A program made the translations under genes and the position numbers. From positions 52,089,001 to 52,153,000 of the forward strand of contig NC_092316.1 in assembly GCF_036785885.1 (NCBI RefSeq): 64,000 nucleotides of DNA, given 5' to 3'. Positions 25,579 through 37,723 of this stretch are shown piece by piece. The notes beneath the pieces are model-generated. The model worked only from the letters and a program-made list of their open reading frames with translations, was not told the DNA's origin and did not search any database. Numbering within the stretch: the first letter of the stretch is position 1; each line of letters starts with the position of its first letter. The stretch comes from Coffea arabica. Taxonomy: Eukaryota; Streptophyta; Magnoliopsida; Gentianales; Rubiaceae.

Positions 25579-26411
25579 CCTATCTTTTCTTCTACTTCTT
25601 TCTAATTATTTTTAATCTCTGGGTTGAAGTGATGAAGAAAGCAAAGTTTTTTGCTTTTCCTTAATGGGTTATCAACGGCATGGGGGATCACGAATGCGGA
25701 GAAAACCCAGAAAACCAGGCTTCCAAAGAGCAGAAACCAATAAATGGCGGAAGCAAGGAAAATTTTTGCCAAAAAAAGAAAAAAAAAACTCTTTCAAGTT
25801 TGGAAAGCAACAGAAGAAATTAAATAGGCCAGGCCAGAGGGAGAGAGAGAGAGAGAGCGAGGTTGCCCGTTGTGGGGTGGGGCAAGGGGAGAGGGGAGAG
25901 CGGTAGGTTATCAACACAAAATTACAAAACTGGAGTTTAGAGAGAGAAAGGAAGTGAACAAGGGAAGGAGAAGAAGAGCATGAGAGGGAGAGAGAGAATT
26001 CCCGGGTGGGACAAAAAAGCTGCGTTTGTGTGTGTAGCGCTGGAGGCTTTCGAGGGCGGTGGGACTACAGTAACGAGGAAACTGGCCAACTTTATCTTTT
26101 ACTCTTTAAACCCATTCAAATTGGAATGGCTTCTTCTTCCTCTCTTCTTCCTACTTCTAATGGTTTAAAGAAGGGAATCACTTACTTTATAAATGGCTAT
26201 TATTGACAATCTCACACTAAGTACTATTTGTGAATGTTAGCCAAGAAATGGTAATCACCAAAAATCTTGAAATTATTCACCACAATTCTCTTATTTACGT
26301 TTTTTTTTAAAGTAATCGAATATATATCCACCCTATTTATCATCTGTATTCCCTTCTGAACCTGAACTTCACGTAATCTTGCTCGAATTTCAAATTTATA
26401 GTTTTGGTGAT
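25579..26411. other. Promoter and leader side of the GALT6-like gene
   Basis: The stretch is purine-rich on the plus strand (GAGAGAGAGAGA near 25843, AGAGGGAGAGAGAGA near 25982), hence CT-rich in the transcribed sense, as in many plant leaders and GAGA-type promoters. The short frames here look like chance. Confidence 0.45.
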
Positions 26412-27040
26412 AAACTCTTTGAGCAGTGCTTGTTACCATGGACGTAAATGAATCAAATCGAATCGAATTTTAATTTAATCGAGTCTCGAGTAAATTTCAG
26501 CAAGTTCGAGCTCAACGAGCTTTAAATGTAAAGTTCGACCTCGAGTTTAAAAAATTTAAAAATAATTATTTTATTTTTAAAAAATAAATAAATAATAATT
26601 TTTTAAAAAATAATAAAATATTAAAAATAAACATGTAATTTCACTATTAATATATATATGTATATATATATCGAGTCGGCTCGTGAGCTAATAAATTAAG
26701 TATTTTTAAACTCGACTTAATTAGTTCGAACTCGACTTGATTTCAGTGTTAACTGAATTCGAGTCGAGCTTTGATTCAAATTGCTCGTCAGCGGTTCAAT
26801 TCATACGCAACCCACCGTTACACATCATACTCTTTTAAATGTATGTTGTTGTAGTGTGTGTGTTGTTGATGTGTTTGCATTTGCGGTGCGCAAACATCAC
26901 CCTCCCTACAATGATCAAAAAGTGCTGTATATCACTGACTTAAAAAAAAAAAAAAGGCCCAGAAAGAAAAGTTTGGTACACACAATTGAGATCATTTGAC
27001 AACAAGTCAACTCTACTCTTAGGATACTTTAAATTATCAG
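26412..27040 (+). repeat. Segmental duplication, copy 1 (carries a 380-bp insert)
   Basis: With the insert at 26437-26816 removed, this block aligns with 27433-27689. Shared words include TTTGAGCA then CTTGTTAC, ACACATCATACTCTTA, ATGATCAAAA, TATATCACT and AGGATACTT. Copy 1 lacks the Tourist-like MITE that interrupts copy 2 right after GGATACTTA. Confidence 0.75.
26437..26816. mobile_element. 380-bp non-coding insertion rich in TCGAGT/ACTCGA words
   Basis: The boundaries come from the uninterrupted site in copy 2 (TTGTTACACATCATAC). Here the same sequence is split, with GTTAC at both sides (26432-26436 and 26817-26821), a 5-bp target duplication. The interior is AT-rich with many TCGAGT, AACTCGA and GAGCTC words, as also seen at about 540-660, 37.8-38.0, 38.3-38.5 and 62.4-62.55 kb, so it belongs to a dispersed family. 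The terminal inverted match is weak (GTAAATGAATC against GTATGAATTG) and the class is undecided. Confidence 0.65.
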
Positions 27041-27432
27041 GTTTTAAGTCTGTTTAGTCAACAAATAAAATAGCTGTTAAAAATAGAAAACACCTTTGTT
27101 CATTTCATTTTTTACTATTTAAAGATTTTTAGAAAAGCAATAAATTATTAAACTTCAATTCAAAAGTTAACCATTTGCCGATCATCAATTACAAACCGGC
27201 ATTTTTTAAAAAAATTTCTTAATATTCGATAATAAGGTTTGAACACACAATTCATAAATTAAAAACCAGCAATTTTTTAAAAAAATAATTCTTAGTATCT
27301 GATAATAAAATTCATTCGAACACACAATAGTAGCAACCGCTAAATCACAATACTCTTTTGTGTTAATGGATCATTCTATTTATTCTATAGTATTCGTAAT
27401 GATGTCATGTGCTTTATTATGGGATTTAATTT
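27041..27432. other. Spacer between the duplicated segments
   Basis: The stretch is AT-rich. It holds a short imperfect tandem repeat (CCGGCATTTTTTAAAAAAATT near 27197 and CCAGCAATTTTTTAAAAAAATA near 27268, each followed by a TTCTTA-AT-GATAATAA stretch). No gene is recognised. Confidence 0.5.
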
Positions 27433-27689
27433 TTTTGAGCAATACTTGTTACACATCATACTCTTATGTGTTTGGTTTATAAGAACAAAATGTATTGTGT
27501 TCGTATTTGTAGCGCATAAAACATTCATTTTGCTGTCGTCCCTTCTATGATCAAAAGTGTATATCACTAACTTTTTTTTTTTTTTTAAAGAAAAAGGAAA
27601 GTATAGTACATGCAATTGAAAACTTTTAACAAGAAGTTAAGTCCTTGTCATCAACTTATGTTCTGCTGCTGCTGCTTTCAGGATACTTA
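27433..27689 (+). repeat. Segmental duplication, copy 2
   Basis: This is the partner of 26412-27040. It preserves the empty site for the 380-bp insert of copy 1 and is itself followed directly by a Tourist-like MITE at 27690. Confidence 0.75.
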
Positions 27690-27836
27690 GACCTTGCTTG
27701 GATTGCTTGTTTCCGTCGGAAAATATTATCGTTTTCCGTGATCACATTTCCCTATCACCTTTTTCTCTCACATATATCAAATCGCTATAGTAATTTTTCC
27801 ATGAAAAATGACGAAAAATGCAATCCAAACACAACC
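27690..27836. mobile_element. Tourist-like (PIF/Harbinger) MITE
   Basis: The 147-bp element has inverted ends GACCTTGCTTGGATTGC and GCAATCCAAACACAACC, flanked by TTA on both sides (27687-27689 and 27837-27839). These match the 3-bp target and terminal pattern known for Tourist elements. A related right half is at about 53965-54063. Confidence 0.8.
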
Positions 27837-27839
27837 TTA

Positions 27840-29582
27840 ACTTATCAGATTTAGAGGAGGGCTTGAGGTTTTTCCTATTATAAGATTTAGAGTTCGAATC
27901 TTATACCCTGACAAATAGGAGTGGAAAGGGCATAAGGAAGGGATGAGAAGATCGAAAAAACAAACTTATCAACGTATAAGACTAAGCACCAAAGGGGTGT
28001 TACTGTTCTCCCGTGCGTTTTCTCGGTTCTTTTCTTCTCCTTCAAAACTAGGGCAAACACAAAATACCCTCGATGCCTCCGCGGGCTCTCTCTCTCTCTC
28101 TCCTTTCTTCCTCTTGCTCTCCATTTCTAACATATCTGAACTATTTTTTTTCCCTAAGAGTCTCTTAAAGCTTTAGAACCTACGAATGATTAAAGATTCA
28201 CCACAAATGCACACTCGCAGTTGGAAAGCGTACTTCTCGTGAAGTGGCGGAGTCTCTTTATTTGATTTAAGGTCATCATCGAATCTAATTTGGTTGTTCT
28301 TAACGTTTGCCAGTGATTTTCCCTTTCCTCTTGATTTTATTTTTCTTTTTGATATGTAAAGATCACTCTTTTCTCTTGATTCTATTTTATTTTACATGTG
28401 TACCAATAGTATATATTTGTTCCAAACATCTGTACTTATATTGTTTCGTTATCGCTCTTTCAAGAGTAATTTCTCGAATCAATTTTGCAAAGAGGGGCTT
28501 CCAAATTAGTTGTTCCGTTCTTCTAGAGTGAGTACAATTTTGGATGCTTTGTACTAATTTTATGATTTCTCTTCTCTAGAGTCTCTCTCTCCCATATGGA
28601 TTAAGTTTCACCGCTCCTTCAAGATGACCCGTTGTCGTAAATATTGGAGCCATTTTCTCATTTGACTCCACTATTGATTAGATTTGCTAATGTTGCAACT
28701 AAGGAGGCTGTTAGAGATGCTAACTCCAACTTCACTTTCATTGCAAGGACCAAACTTCTTTCAAGAGGCGTTGTGAAGGTCTTTACAGGTTGATTGATAG
28801 CTACGTTAGGCAGTGGAGAGAATGTCATATAAAATTGTGTCAAAAAATGCAAATTGTTTTAGTTTTGTGGGTCGTTATCCGATAAATTCACAATAGTGTA
28901 TTAGTAACATATGCTGGTCTATGCTCATAACTTACATTTAGTATCTTATCCATTGGTGTTAGCTTCAGGTTTCTTTTATTCATTTGCTATGCTCGAAGAT
29001 GATTTCTCAGTACACCAAACATCTACTCTTTGACAAGTGCATACTGCTGAACCGGTCAACTTGATTCAACCGATCAACTTGCACCATAAACCCACTGAAC
29101 CGGTCCATTGCCGGATTGGTGGCGGGGTTGGGTTCAACAAATGAGAAAAAAGGAGGTGCAACCTAAGTCTTTATGAGGTTTTCAAAAAAATACATCAATA
29201 TTTATAGCAAATAAATATCGACAGAACAGATTGCAGAGTTAATTGGACAATGAAGTAAACGAACTTTTCCTTCAATTCGAGTGTTATGTAAGGAATATGA
29301 GCTATTGTACGAAACTCAATCTGCATCCCTAAAATTTAAAACGGTAGAATACAAATAGTATTTTATTGGAGCCGTGAAAGTCTCAAATAATAATACAAAA
29401 CAACGCTTAATTTTTTTTTTTTTGTGGTTGAAACAATGCTTAATTGATTTTTTTCAAAATTTTTTCTCTCAGGGAAAGGGTGAAATTTAGGAAGCGGGGA
29501 AGAAGCATGGATATTTGAACTCAAAACCTCTACGTTTTAGGGTGCAATCTTAACAATTAGACAGAGACCTTCTTAGCAACAC
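27840..29582. other. Spacer without a recognised gene
   Basis: The stretch holds a CT-rich patch at about 28080-28165 and a small set of ACCGGT/CAACTTG repeats near 29050-29110. A possible minus-strand frame at 28658-28852 and plus-strand frames nearby have no family likeness I can name. Confidence 0.4.
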
Positions 29583-29585
29583 TTA

Positions 29586-30051
29586 TAGCTAGTTTGGAAG
29601 AGCAGATTTGGTGAGAAAAGAAAAGATTACAAAGGAAAGTTGAATCTTTCTCACATTTGGGACTTTGGATAGGAAAGAATTGAAAAGAAACGGAAGGATG
29701 TCAGCTCCCTTCCACGTCAGAAAAACTTTCTGTCCAAAATCGGCGGAAAACGTGAGAAAGTGGAGTGAGTTAAATGAATTATACCATATGCCATTATTAC
29801 CCTTAAAAAAATTAAAATATAACTATATAACCTAATAAAATTCTCATGGTAACTTAAGATTTAAGGATTTTTATGTAAAATTGAATTTTGTCTTTTCAAT
29901 TCTCTCCCTTCCAAACAAAAGAAAGTTATTTCATCTCCTTTCTTCTCCAAAATTCCCAAATAACATGAAAATATATTATAATCTTTTCTTTTCTTTTCTA
30001 ACTTAAGGTTTCTGTTCTTTTCTTTTCTTTCCTAAACTCCCACACTAGCTA
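29586..30051. mobile_element. Tourist-like MITE inserted in a hAT-like end
   Basis: The 466-bp element has inverted ends TAGCTAGTTTGGAAG and CTCCCACACTAGCTA, flanked by TTA (29583-29585 and 30052-30054). The subterminal parts are also inverted AG-rich and CT-rich stretches. It is non-coding. Taking it out joins GCAACACT to TAAGGATGGCAA, which restores the left end and target site of the next element. Confidence 0.8.
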
Positions 30052-30052
30052 T

Positions 30053-30757
30053 TAAGGATGGCAATGCGTGGCCACCCGCCCCGCGGGGAACTAATGGGGC
30101 GGGGGGTGGGGGGAAAAAATTTCCCCCTGCTTTAAAAAATAAATATATAAAAAATATATATGTATATAATTATATATAATATATAATTTAATTAATTACA
30201 AACTTATGATAATGATATTATTAGTTATATGTATTATATAATGTATATTAGCATATGTAATATAATTGATATTATCAATTATACTAATACTTATATACGT
30301 GTACTGATACAAATTATTAATTAGTTATACTAAATTTACTAATACATTTATACTAAATCCCTAATTACACTTAATACAATAATATTTTTTTCTCAAAAAC
30401 AAAGCACAAACACAATAATGAATTAGTGATTGTATTTGTGCCAAAAGTAAAAACTTGACTATTTTAGTTGTATTTATTTCATCAGATTGGATTGTATTCA
30501 AATAACTTTTGTTTGATTGTTTTTATAAGTTTCAATTATGAAATAACAATGAATAATAATTTGGTAATGTGTTGATATTTTAGTACTTGATTATTTGTTA
30601 AAATTTAACAATAATAAAATTATATAACAAATTTTTATTAACCCCGCGGAGGAAGTGGGGATAAGGCGGGGGCAGCTGGGGACGGGGACGGGGGTGGGGA
30701 TGGGGGAATTTGTAGGCAGTGGTCCCCTGCCCCAACCCCGCCCCGTTGCCATCTTTA
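30053..30757. mobile_element. hAT-like non-autonomous element with GC-rich ends
   Basis: The ends are TAAGGATGGCAA and TTGCCATCTTTA (inverted, one mismatch). The 8-bp target duplication is GCAACACT, at 29576-29583 on the left (now separated by the MITE) and 30758-30765 on the right. The subterminal zones are strikingly G/C-rich (GGGGCGGGG and GGGACGGGG runs at about 30075-30110 and 30640-30745) around an AT-rich middle. No transposase frame is seen. An 8-bp duplication and this end pattern fit the hAT superfamily. Confidence 0.78.
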
Positions 30758-30765
30758 GCAACACT

Positions 30766-31219
30766 TCATTGATTATTGAATAAGTTCGGGGCATCAATGT
30801 CACATTGATATAGAAAGTGTTTGAATTCAGGACGAAAGGACATGCATTTTGTTTTGTCAATAATACATGTGAAGTGTCTTTTATCAGCGGCCTTATGTCA
30901 CCGAATAGAAAGGGAAAAACGACAAGTATGGTAATATATGTTGCATTAACTTGTAATGACTTTTGGTCCAAAAGATATAATTTCCCTTTATATATGGCAT
31001 TGTTATGGAATGAATCGATTGCTTTGCATTTTTCTTATTCCAAAAATTGGTAATAGCATTTGATTGATGTTTGACCACAGACTTCAGTTCATGGTCACCA
31101 TAGATTAATAAAAGCTTGCGGTTAGTTGATCATAGTCAGCAGTCAGCACACGTTAATGAAAACTTGCATCTGTGGAGAGTGGCAAACGGGAATGAACGTT
31201 ATTATTACTCTAACCCAAG

Positions 31220-31278
<59 letters not shown>

Positions 31279-31827
31279 TATATATACTAGGAGGAATGTC
31301 ATGGGTGTTTGGCACGTGTGGTTAAAGCAGATTTTTTATGTGCTTGTGGTGAGCAAGTAAATGAAGATAAACATAAGATAACAACGCATATTAAGTAATA
31401 CTAAGGAAATATAACTTCTACTGAAAACCATTATGAAATGCTGAGTGTAAAGGCTGAAAAAATAAAGCAGTTCTGGAAGCCGAAAGGGGAAAACCAAAGA
31501 ATGTGAAGGAGGCAGAATTAAAAGAGTCATAACTGATGCTCAGACAATAACTCACCAGCATACCCACATTTATTGGTTATTTAATTGGGATGTAAATAGT
31601 GTTTTATTGCTGATAGAGAAATTGTTTTAAACGGCTGAGCTTCAGACATAGGAAAGCAAAGCAGGTGTTAATATAATTATGAGTGTTTCAGATAATTGAA
31701 ATGGAGTTATACAGCAATTACAGCATTGATTCCCATTTCATTAATTGCATAAAAAAACACGCTTATATGAATTGAACCAAATGCACAAATGATCGACAAA
31801 TAAGCCCACATTCTACAAATACCCAGA
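30766..31827. other. Spacer with an (AT)n run at 31222-31273
   Basis: No gene or defined element is seen apart from the 52-base AT run. The frames here are short and without likeness. Confidence 0.5.
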
Positions 31828-32199
31828 TATGTCTATATATACAAGTTTTAAATGTACAAACATGGGAGTTTTAATGTAAAAACACCCAAACACATGTTGC
31901 AATCAGTTGAATCAAAACTTTGAAAAAAGTAACACATTTTTCAAAATTTCTAAAATGCCTCCGCCCATGCGGTTGAAATTCAACTCCCTCTTTGATCAAA
32001 ACTCAATCCTATATAGTCTATAAATACAAGTTTTAAATGTACAAACATGGGAGTTTTAATGTAAAAACACCCAAACACATGTTGTAATCAGTTGAATCAA
32101 AACTTTGAAAAAAGTAACACATTTTCAAATTTCTAAAATGCCTCCGCCCATGTGGTTGAAATTCAACTCCCTCTTTGATCAAAACTCAATCTTATATAG
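31828..32199 (+). repeat. 185-bp tandem duplication
   Basis: Two adjacent copies (ACAAGTTTTAAATGTACAAA at 31841 and 32026) are nearly identical over about 185 bases. An (AT)n run of about 69 bases follows at 32206-32274. It is a recent local duplication with no coding potential. Confidence 0.88.
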
Positions 32200-32204
32200 T
32201 ATAA

Positions 32205-32205
<1 letters not shown>

Positions 32206-32274
<69 letters not shown>
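32206..32274. repeat. (AT)n microsatellite
   Basis: An uninterrupted AT run of about 69 bases, the longest in the window. Confidence 0.95.
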
Positions 32275-32277
<3 letters not shown>

Positions 32278-33873
32278 GAAGATTATATTATATGGGTTAA
32301 TTGCACTATATACGGGGAAATGTTGAACTTTGCCCATCCAAACTTTTGTTTATGCCGACTTTGCACAAGAATGGCATTCAAGTGTGGATGCTCTTTTTGT
32401 TTTTTGTTTTTTAATTCCACAGTATTTCTTTTTACATATTCTTCTTCTTTGTACTTTGGACTCCTTGATTTTTTTATGACCTAATACTAGGTGTTTTGCT
32501 AATATCTGGTGTTTAGTTTTATTTTATTTTATTTTTATTTTTGAGATGGGTTCAAGGAAAATTAAGGGTTTGGTGGAAGGGGAAGTGTGTAGAAACGAAG
32601 AGTAGAAGGAGAAGGAATAGAGAATGAAAATTTTGTAGGGGAATAAAAAAAATAATATGTTTCTAAAATTTGGGTATATGTTGATCAAGAATCATTAAAA
32701 TTAGAGCAATGTTTTCATTTTAAAAAGTTGTATGAGCATAGTGCAATTGCTTCAAAAGTTTAAAGGCATTTTACTCTTTTAGGAATAGAGTAATTTTTTT
32801 TTTATATATACTAACAGATTTAGATCATGTCATATAATACGAATTCAAATTTAAAAGTTAAATCATGTATGTGTAGCATATATTCGTAGCCGCTGATGTA
32901 AAAAACAAACACTGTACTATATCAGTGTATAAAAAAAGTTAATACTAAGCAATTTATATAAAAAATGGTTTTCAAAATTATGCTCCTATTTCGGATCTTT
33001 TTGCAAGTCACAATATGAGGATCCTCAAATCGTAAGATTCTAACAAAAGCTAAAAATAGATACACTTGTTTTCAAGTTAATAATAGTTCATCCAAAAAAG
33101 TATAAACCGTTGTAGGAATACAATATTAACCTGAATTAAAGAGTTTTAGTAATGGAATATTCCGACAAAACAATGAGGGGGCAAAAAAGTAAGGATCACG
33201 TATTCTTTCTGGATGCATTTTGTAATTACCATACAAACTAAAGTCACTTGAGCATCTGTACTAGAGATTCTTCCAAATGCTTCATGAAGAAAAATGTAGT
33301 AGTAGTATAGTACTACATCAAGAATTCAAGAATTGGGTTATCAAGAATTCAAGATCAAAAGAAAAATAGAGCCACTAAAAAATATCGTTGCTGACAATTT
33401 TGTGTATACTATTTAATTGGTCTGTAGACATTTAGAAATTAAGAATTGAATTCTCTGCAGATTGATTTCTCTTTGTAAAAGAAATTGACCAGAATAGAAA
33501 ATTCTACGAGTACAATTTTTTTTTTTTTTTTGGAATTATTGCTAATTCCCATCTCAAATCTCGCATTACAATCAAAGCCAACTCAAAATTACAGCCGAAG
33601 GAGTTGGACAGCTGCGCAATATTTTCTTAAGATACAAGCCAAAACGTATGCAAAAGTTAAATTTGAGATTCAACTTTTTTTTTTTTGTTGTATATATGTC
33701 GTGAATTCAAAGATAACAGTTGAAATCACGTCAATGCTAGACATTTCAATCTCTTGTTGCCTTGAACTGGAGAAACTTGTCGACTTTTAGTAAGCTCAAT
33801 GCTTTCTCTAGATTTTAGATTTCTTTTTTGGATCATGAACAAAATTATAGTTCCTCTATATTTTGTAACATAC

Positions 33874-33922
<49 letters not shown>

Positions 33923-34999
33923 TAAAAAGCACTTTGCAGTTGACGGTTGAAAATTTTTCATCTGTCAAGTGGAGGGGTATATTTGGATGCAGAAAAGTAC
34001 AATGCAAATGATGAAGCGCAAAGTACAATATTGTTATGCTTGCTTCCATAGTTGTTGACTATAGTACCCTTTCAAGTGGGATTGTGGCAAACGGTTGGGA
34101 AATTTGCATGTGCTGTGTCTAGGGGTAATTTGGGGCCAGGAAACGTACAATGGAAATGATCTAGCGATGAGTACAATGGTGTGATGCCTCCTCTAGCAGT
34201 GTTTCCCTATCCATTAAGTTTGTCATTAATACAAATACAGGAAAGAAGTTCGATAGATGAGAAACCAGGTGAAACAAAAGACATGCAATTCAATTTGAAT
34301 AAAGAATGGGAAGAACTCGAATGATAATTTAGCTTTATTTAAGAGAGTTTTAATGCGTATTAGATGAAAAATCATTCAGGTAACTCATTAAGATTGTAAA
34401 TGCAGCACCTTTCCTCTTCTTTTGCAGTTCATGGAATTTTAGATGATGGAATGAAACTAATTCAAGAGTGTAGTTATTGAAGTCACTAATTGATTTATCT
34501 TAAAGAGAGTTTTAGTCTGGATTAGGTGAAGAATCATTTCTATTTAGTTACCAGAATAATTGCAATGCCTTTGAGCTTCCTGGCAATAATGTAGGCTTTG
34601 GGTATTGATGCAGGTGTTTGTATTCCGTATCTTTTTAAAGGCGTTTGCCTAGGTTTCTTTATTCTTTGTGTCTTTTTTTTTTATACTTTTTTTTGTATTC
34701 AACTGGTTCATTAGATACTGTAAATTTTTTACTGCAATTTTTCTCTTTAGCTATTATATGAATTTGAGAATTTCATTATGAAGTAGATAATACCTCTGAA
34801 CATTGAAAATCTGATTTTTCTTCTAACTGTTCTTGGAAATCTGATTTTCTTAGGTGTAGGTGGTTGAATTGTGAGGAAAAGTTATTTGTATACTGTAACT
34901 TTGACTTGAAGGTATGATTTAAATCTTCACTCACAATTGCTATGTGTGAATTGTTGACTCTCATTTTGATATTAATTCTCATCTTGGTGTAGGTTTGAA
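32275..34999. other. Spacer with old imperfect repeats
   Basis: No gene is recognised. An (AT)n run lies at 33883-33924, preceded by ACAT repeats. A diverged pair lies at about 33975-34050 and 34120-34200 (each with GTACAATG, AAATGAT and a later GTACAAT). Another pair (AGAGAGTTTTA-T...ATTAG-TGAA-AATCATT) lies at 34340-34375 and 34503-34540. Confidence 0.5.
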
Positions 35000-36010
35000 T
35001 CTATATACTTAGCTTTAAATATAACTTGCACAAAAAGGCTTGAACCGTGTTGAGATTTAAGCTTTAGTAGATGAGTTTAGGAGAGACTATTTCACTATTT
35101 GTTAAATGGTTGTTTCTCTATTCATTGTGCAGAATATCAATATCTCGTTTGCTGCATACAAGATGATTAATGAGATACATATGTTGTGATTTGCATATAT
35201 GGCTTATATGCCTGTCCCTTAGTTATTGTTATTACTGGATTAGTGCAGCTGACAAAGTTAGTGATTTGCTTGTTTGGTTTCTCTCTATTTATTTGACCTT
35301 GCATTTGTTTATTGGAATTATTGTTGCTTAGACATTGTTTAAACTCCAAGACCATTAGGGAGTTGTTTTAGTTATAATAGCAGATTTAAAAGTTACCTTA
35401 ATTGCATCAAATTTTAGAATGGATAGATGTAACGATAAACTAAATGCTAAAAATTAACTTTGAAATGAGAGAGGAAAAAAAGATATATGCATCATTATGT
35501 ATTGAACAAAAAGAAAAAAATCCATGAGAAATAACGTCAAACTTCTAATAAGAGGACCATTAGGTAGTTGTTTTAGTAATGATAGCAGATTTAAAAGTTA
35601 CCTTAATTGCATCAAATTTTAGAATGGATAGATGTAACGATAAACTGAATGCTAAAAATTAACTTTTAAATGAGAGAGGAAAAAAAGATATATGCATCAT
35701 TATGTATTGAACAAAAAGAAAAAAATCCATGAGAAATAACGTCAAGCTTATGATAAGTATAAAAAGGTGAAAAAACCACTAGATCTGCTTTTCAAACCGT
35801 CATGAAAAATAATGGTAAGTATATCTCATGCCAGAGGTTTAGTTTAGAAAAATAGTTGATATCGATTAAATACTACCATCATATAATAGCACTATGCTAT
35901 TTATAAAAGTATGGTGCCCTTTCCTCATAATTTTATTTTATTTTTTATAAATTTACTCATTTCACCACACAGGTTACCATTCCCGCGCTGAGCGCTGGCT
36001 TATCCCCTAG
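35000..36010 (+). mobile_element. Helitron-like element (3' end seen, 5' end tentative)
   Basis: The 3' end has a GC-rich short hairpin, CCCGCGCTGAGCGCTGGC, at about 35982-35999, followed by TTATCCCCTAG and then a T. That is the hairpin-CTAG/T arrangement known for plant Helitrons, which insert between A and T without duplication. A possible 5' end is the TC of TCTATATACTTAGC at 35000, preceded by A. No replicase or helicase is present, so it would be non-autonomous. The 5' boundary is uncertain. Confidence 0.5.
35349..35760 (+). repeat. 206-bp tandem duplication
   Basis: Two adjacent copies with a period of 206 (GACCATTAGG at 35349 and 35555) are almost identical. Both lie inside the Helitron-like segment. 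Confidence 0.88.
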
Positions 36011-37118
36011 TGTATATATATATATGAATGGCAAGATGAGTCTCCAGTTTCCAACCATCTATAACGTGGCTGAAAATACATAACAAGAAGAAAAAAAAAA
36101 TTGATGAACATGATCAAACTTGATTTATAAAATTTCTAGCTGGCGAAGAGGTCCTTGTCAGTTAATTAACAACACAATAATGTTGGTCGAGCCGAATAAT
36201 AAATAAATAAAGGTGCCGGGCTAACGTATTTTGTGTAATGATGCATTTGGGAGGATTCAAATACTACGTCCTAGGTTATAGGATTATTACCCCAAATCCA
36301 ATTGCTACTTGCAACAAATGCAGATGAAAACCATGCTCTCAACAGAAGATACAAAAACAGCCAACTAAAAGAAAGTCTAGACACTCCCAAATGGAGGATC
36401 GATGTTTCCATTAAGCAAACTTCCTCCTATTATTCTGGCATCGTTTTTTTTTTTTAAATGGAACTCTTGTCTTGTGGGGATATTAGTTTGCATTCGTGGA
36501 AATATTGTTAAGTTCACGAGTAAAGAATTATGTTCTACGTTGGTTTAAGAGATGAAAAAAGAGCAGTTAATATATATCAATCAGTAAGTGTCCGAAATCT
36601 AATAGTTTAAGTTTTTGAATCAGAGTTGAGTTTCTGACTTATATATTGGATTCTTTGATGGGTTTTCTGGAATTGTTTCTCCCTAACAAATACTATGACC
36701 ATAAACTTATCCCTCAATGAAACAACATTCATCTTATCTCATCAAATAGGGGGGTTTTTTTTTTAAAATATATATTAGTATTGGATAAATTATTGAGTTA
36801 CTAACTTACTATTAACACCTATTAATTGCAGGCACAGACACTACAAGGGCATGCAAGGGGGTGGCGATATTGCCAGAGCAATTTTTTCATAAAAAACAAT
36901 TTCACCCAAGTCTAGTCAAATGGTTGAAATCTAATTCCTAACTTCTTGGAGACTGCCCAGGAATATAAACTCAGGCACTGCCTCCTTAACCTTGCCTCCC
37001 CAAAACATCTCTTGATCTCACCATCTCCGGTGACAACTGACAAAATACAGCTTGCAGTGGCATTTGGTAATGGATTTGGCAACCCGGCCTGCATCAAGAC
37101 TTTTTGTTAAAACATGCA

Positions 37119-37170
<52 letters not shown>

Positions 37171-37723
37171 GATTATACTTAGTTGAGTTGTAATCGTGCG
37201 TGCGTAGATGTTTCCTATGCTTGTGTATACCTAATATTAGATGGATTACTCTAACTTTGATGGTCATACATACGCGTCATTCAATTCTCAGTGCAGAACG
37301 ACAACAGCACTTGCTTCCGCATGAAATGAAAGGGAGAATTTGTATCAAGGTTGACCATGCATGACTTCTTCTTATGGTTCATACTTCATAGAATAGAATA
37401 GAAGTAGTCAGTCTCAGCTCTGTAGGAGGGTCAATTTTGGTGTCAAAGGCCGAGTGCTGGATTTCTTGAAAAGAAGACTGGTGCAACAAGTATGTCACCG
37501 CTGGGTGCCACATGTTCTCTATTCTCCTGCGTTTTGACCTGTCTCATGGCCTATTTGCTGCTCACACCCCGCTTCGATTCCTTTCTTCTTCTCTATTCTA
37601 TTGTTGAATGTTGTCGTATGGACTTTTATTGGAAAAGAGAACAATTCTTTGGGCCCATCTCAAGTTCAGACTTTTGCAGCAGATGAATTGATGATGAATC
37701 GTCGTACGTATCCACGGCTACTA
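36011..37723. other. Spacer without a recognised gene
   Basis: An (AT)n run lies at 37124-37167. Open frames at 36912-37097 (minus) and 37492-37798 (plus) show no family likeness I can name. Confidence 0.4.

Noticed and set aside
25066-25605. Plus-strand frame of 179 codons
   Set aside because: It is antisense to exon 1 of the GALT6-like gene, with no domain of its own.
30053-30757. CRISPR-like or CpG-island reading of the GC-rich patches
   Set aside because: The patches are subterminal zones of a TIR element with an 8-bp target duplication. There is no regular repeat-spacer pattern.
36912-37097. Minus-strand frame of 61 codons with a protein-like composition
   Set aside because: It has no motif I can assign and no continuing exons, so it was left as spacer.
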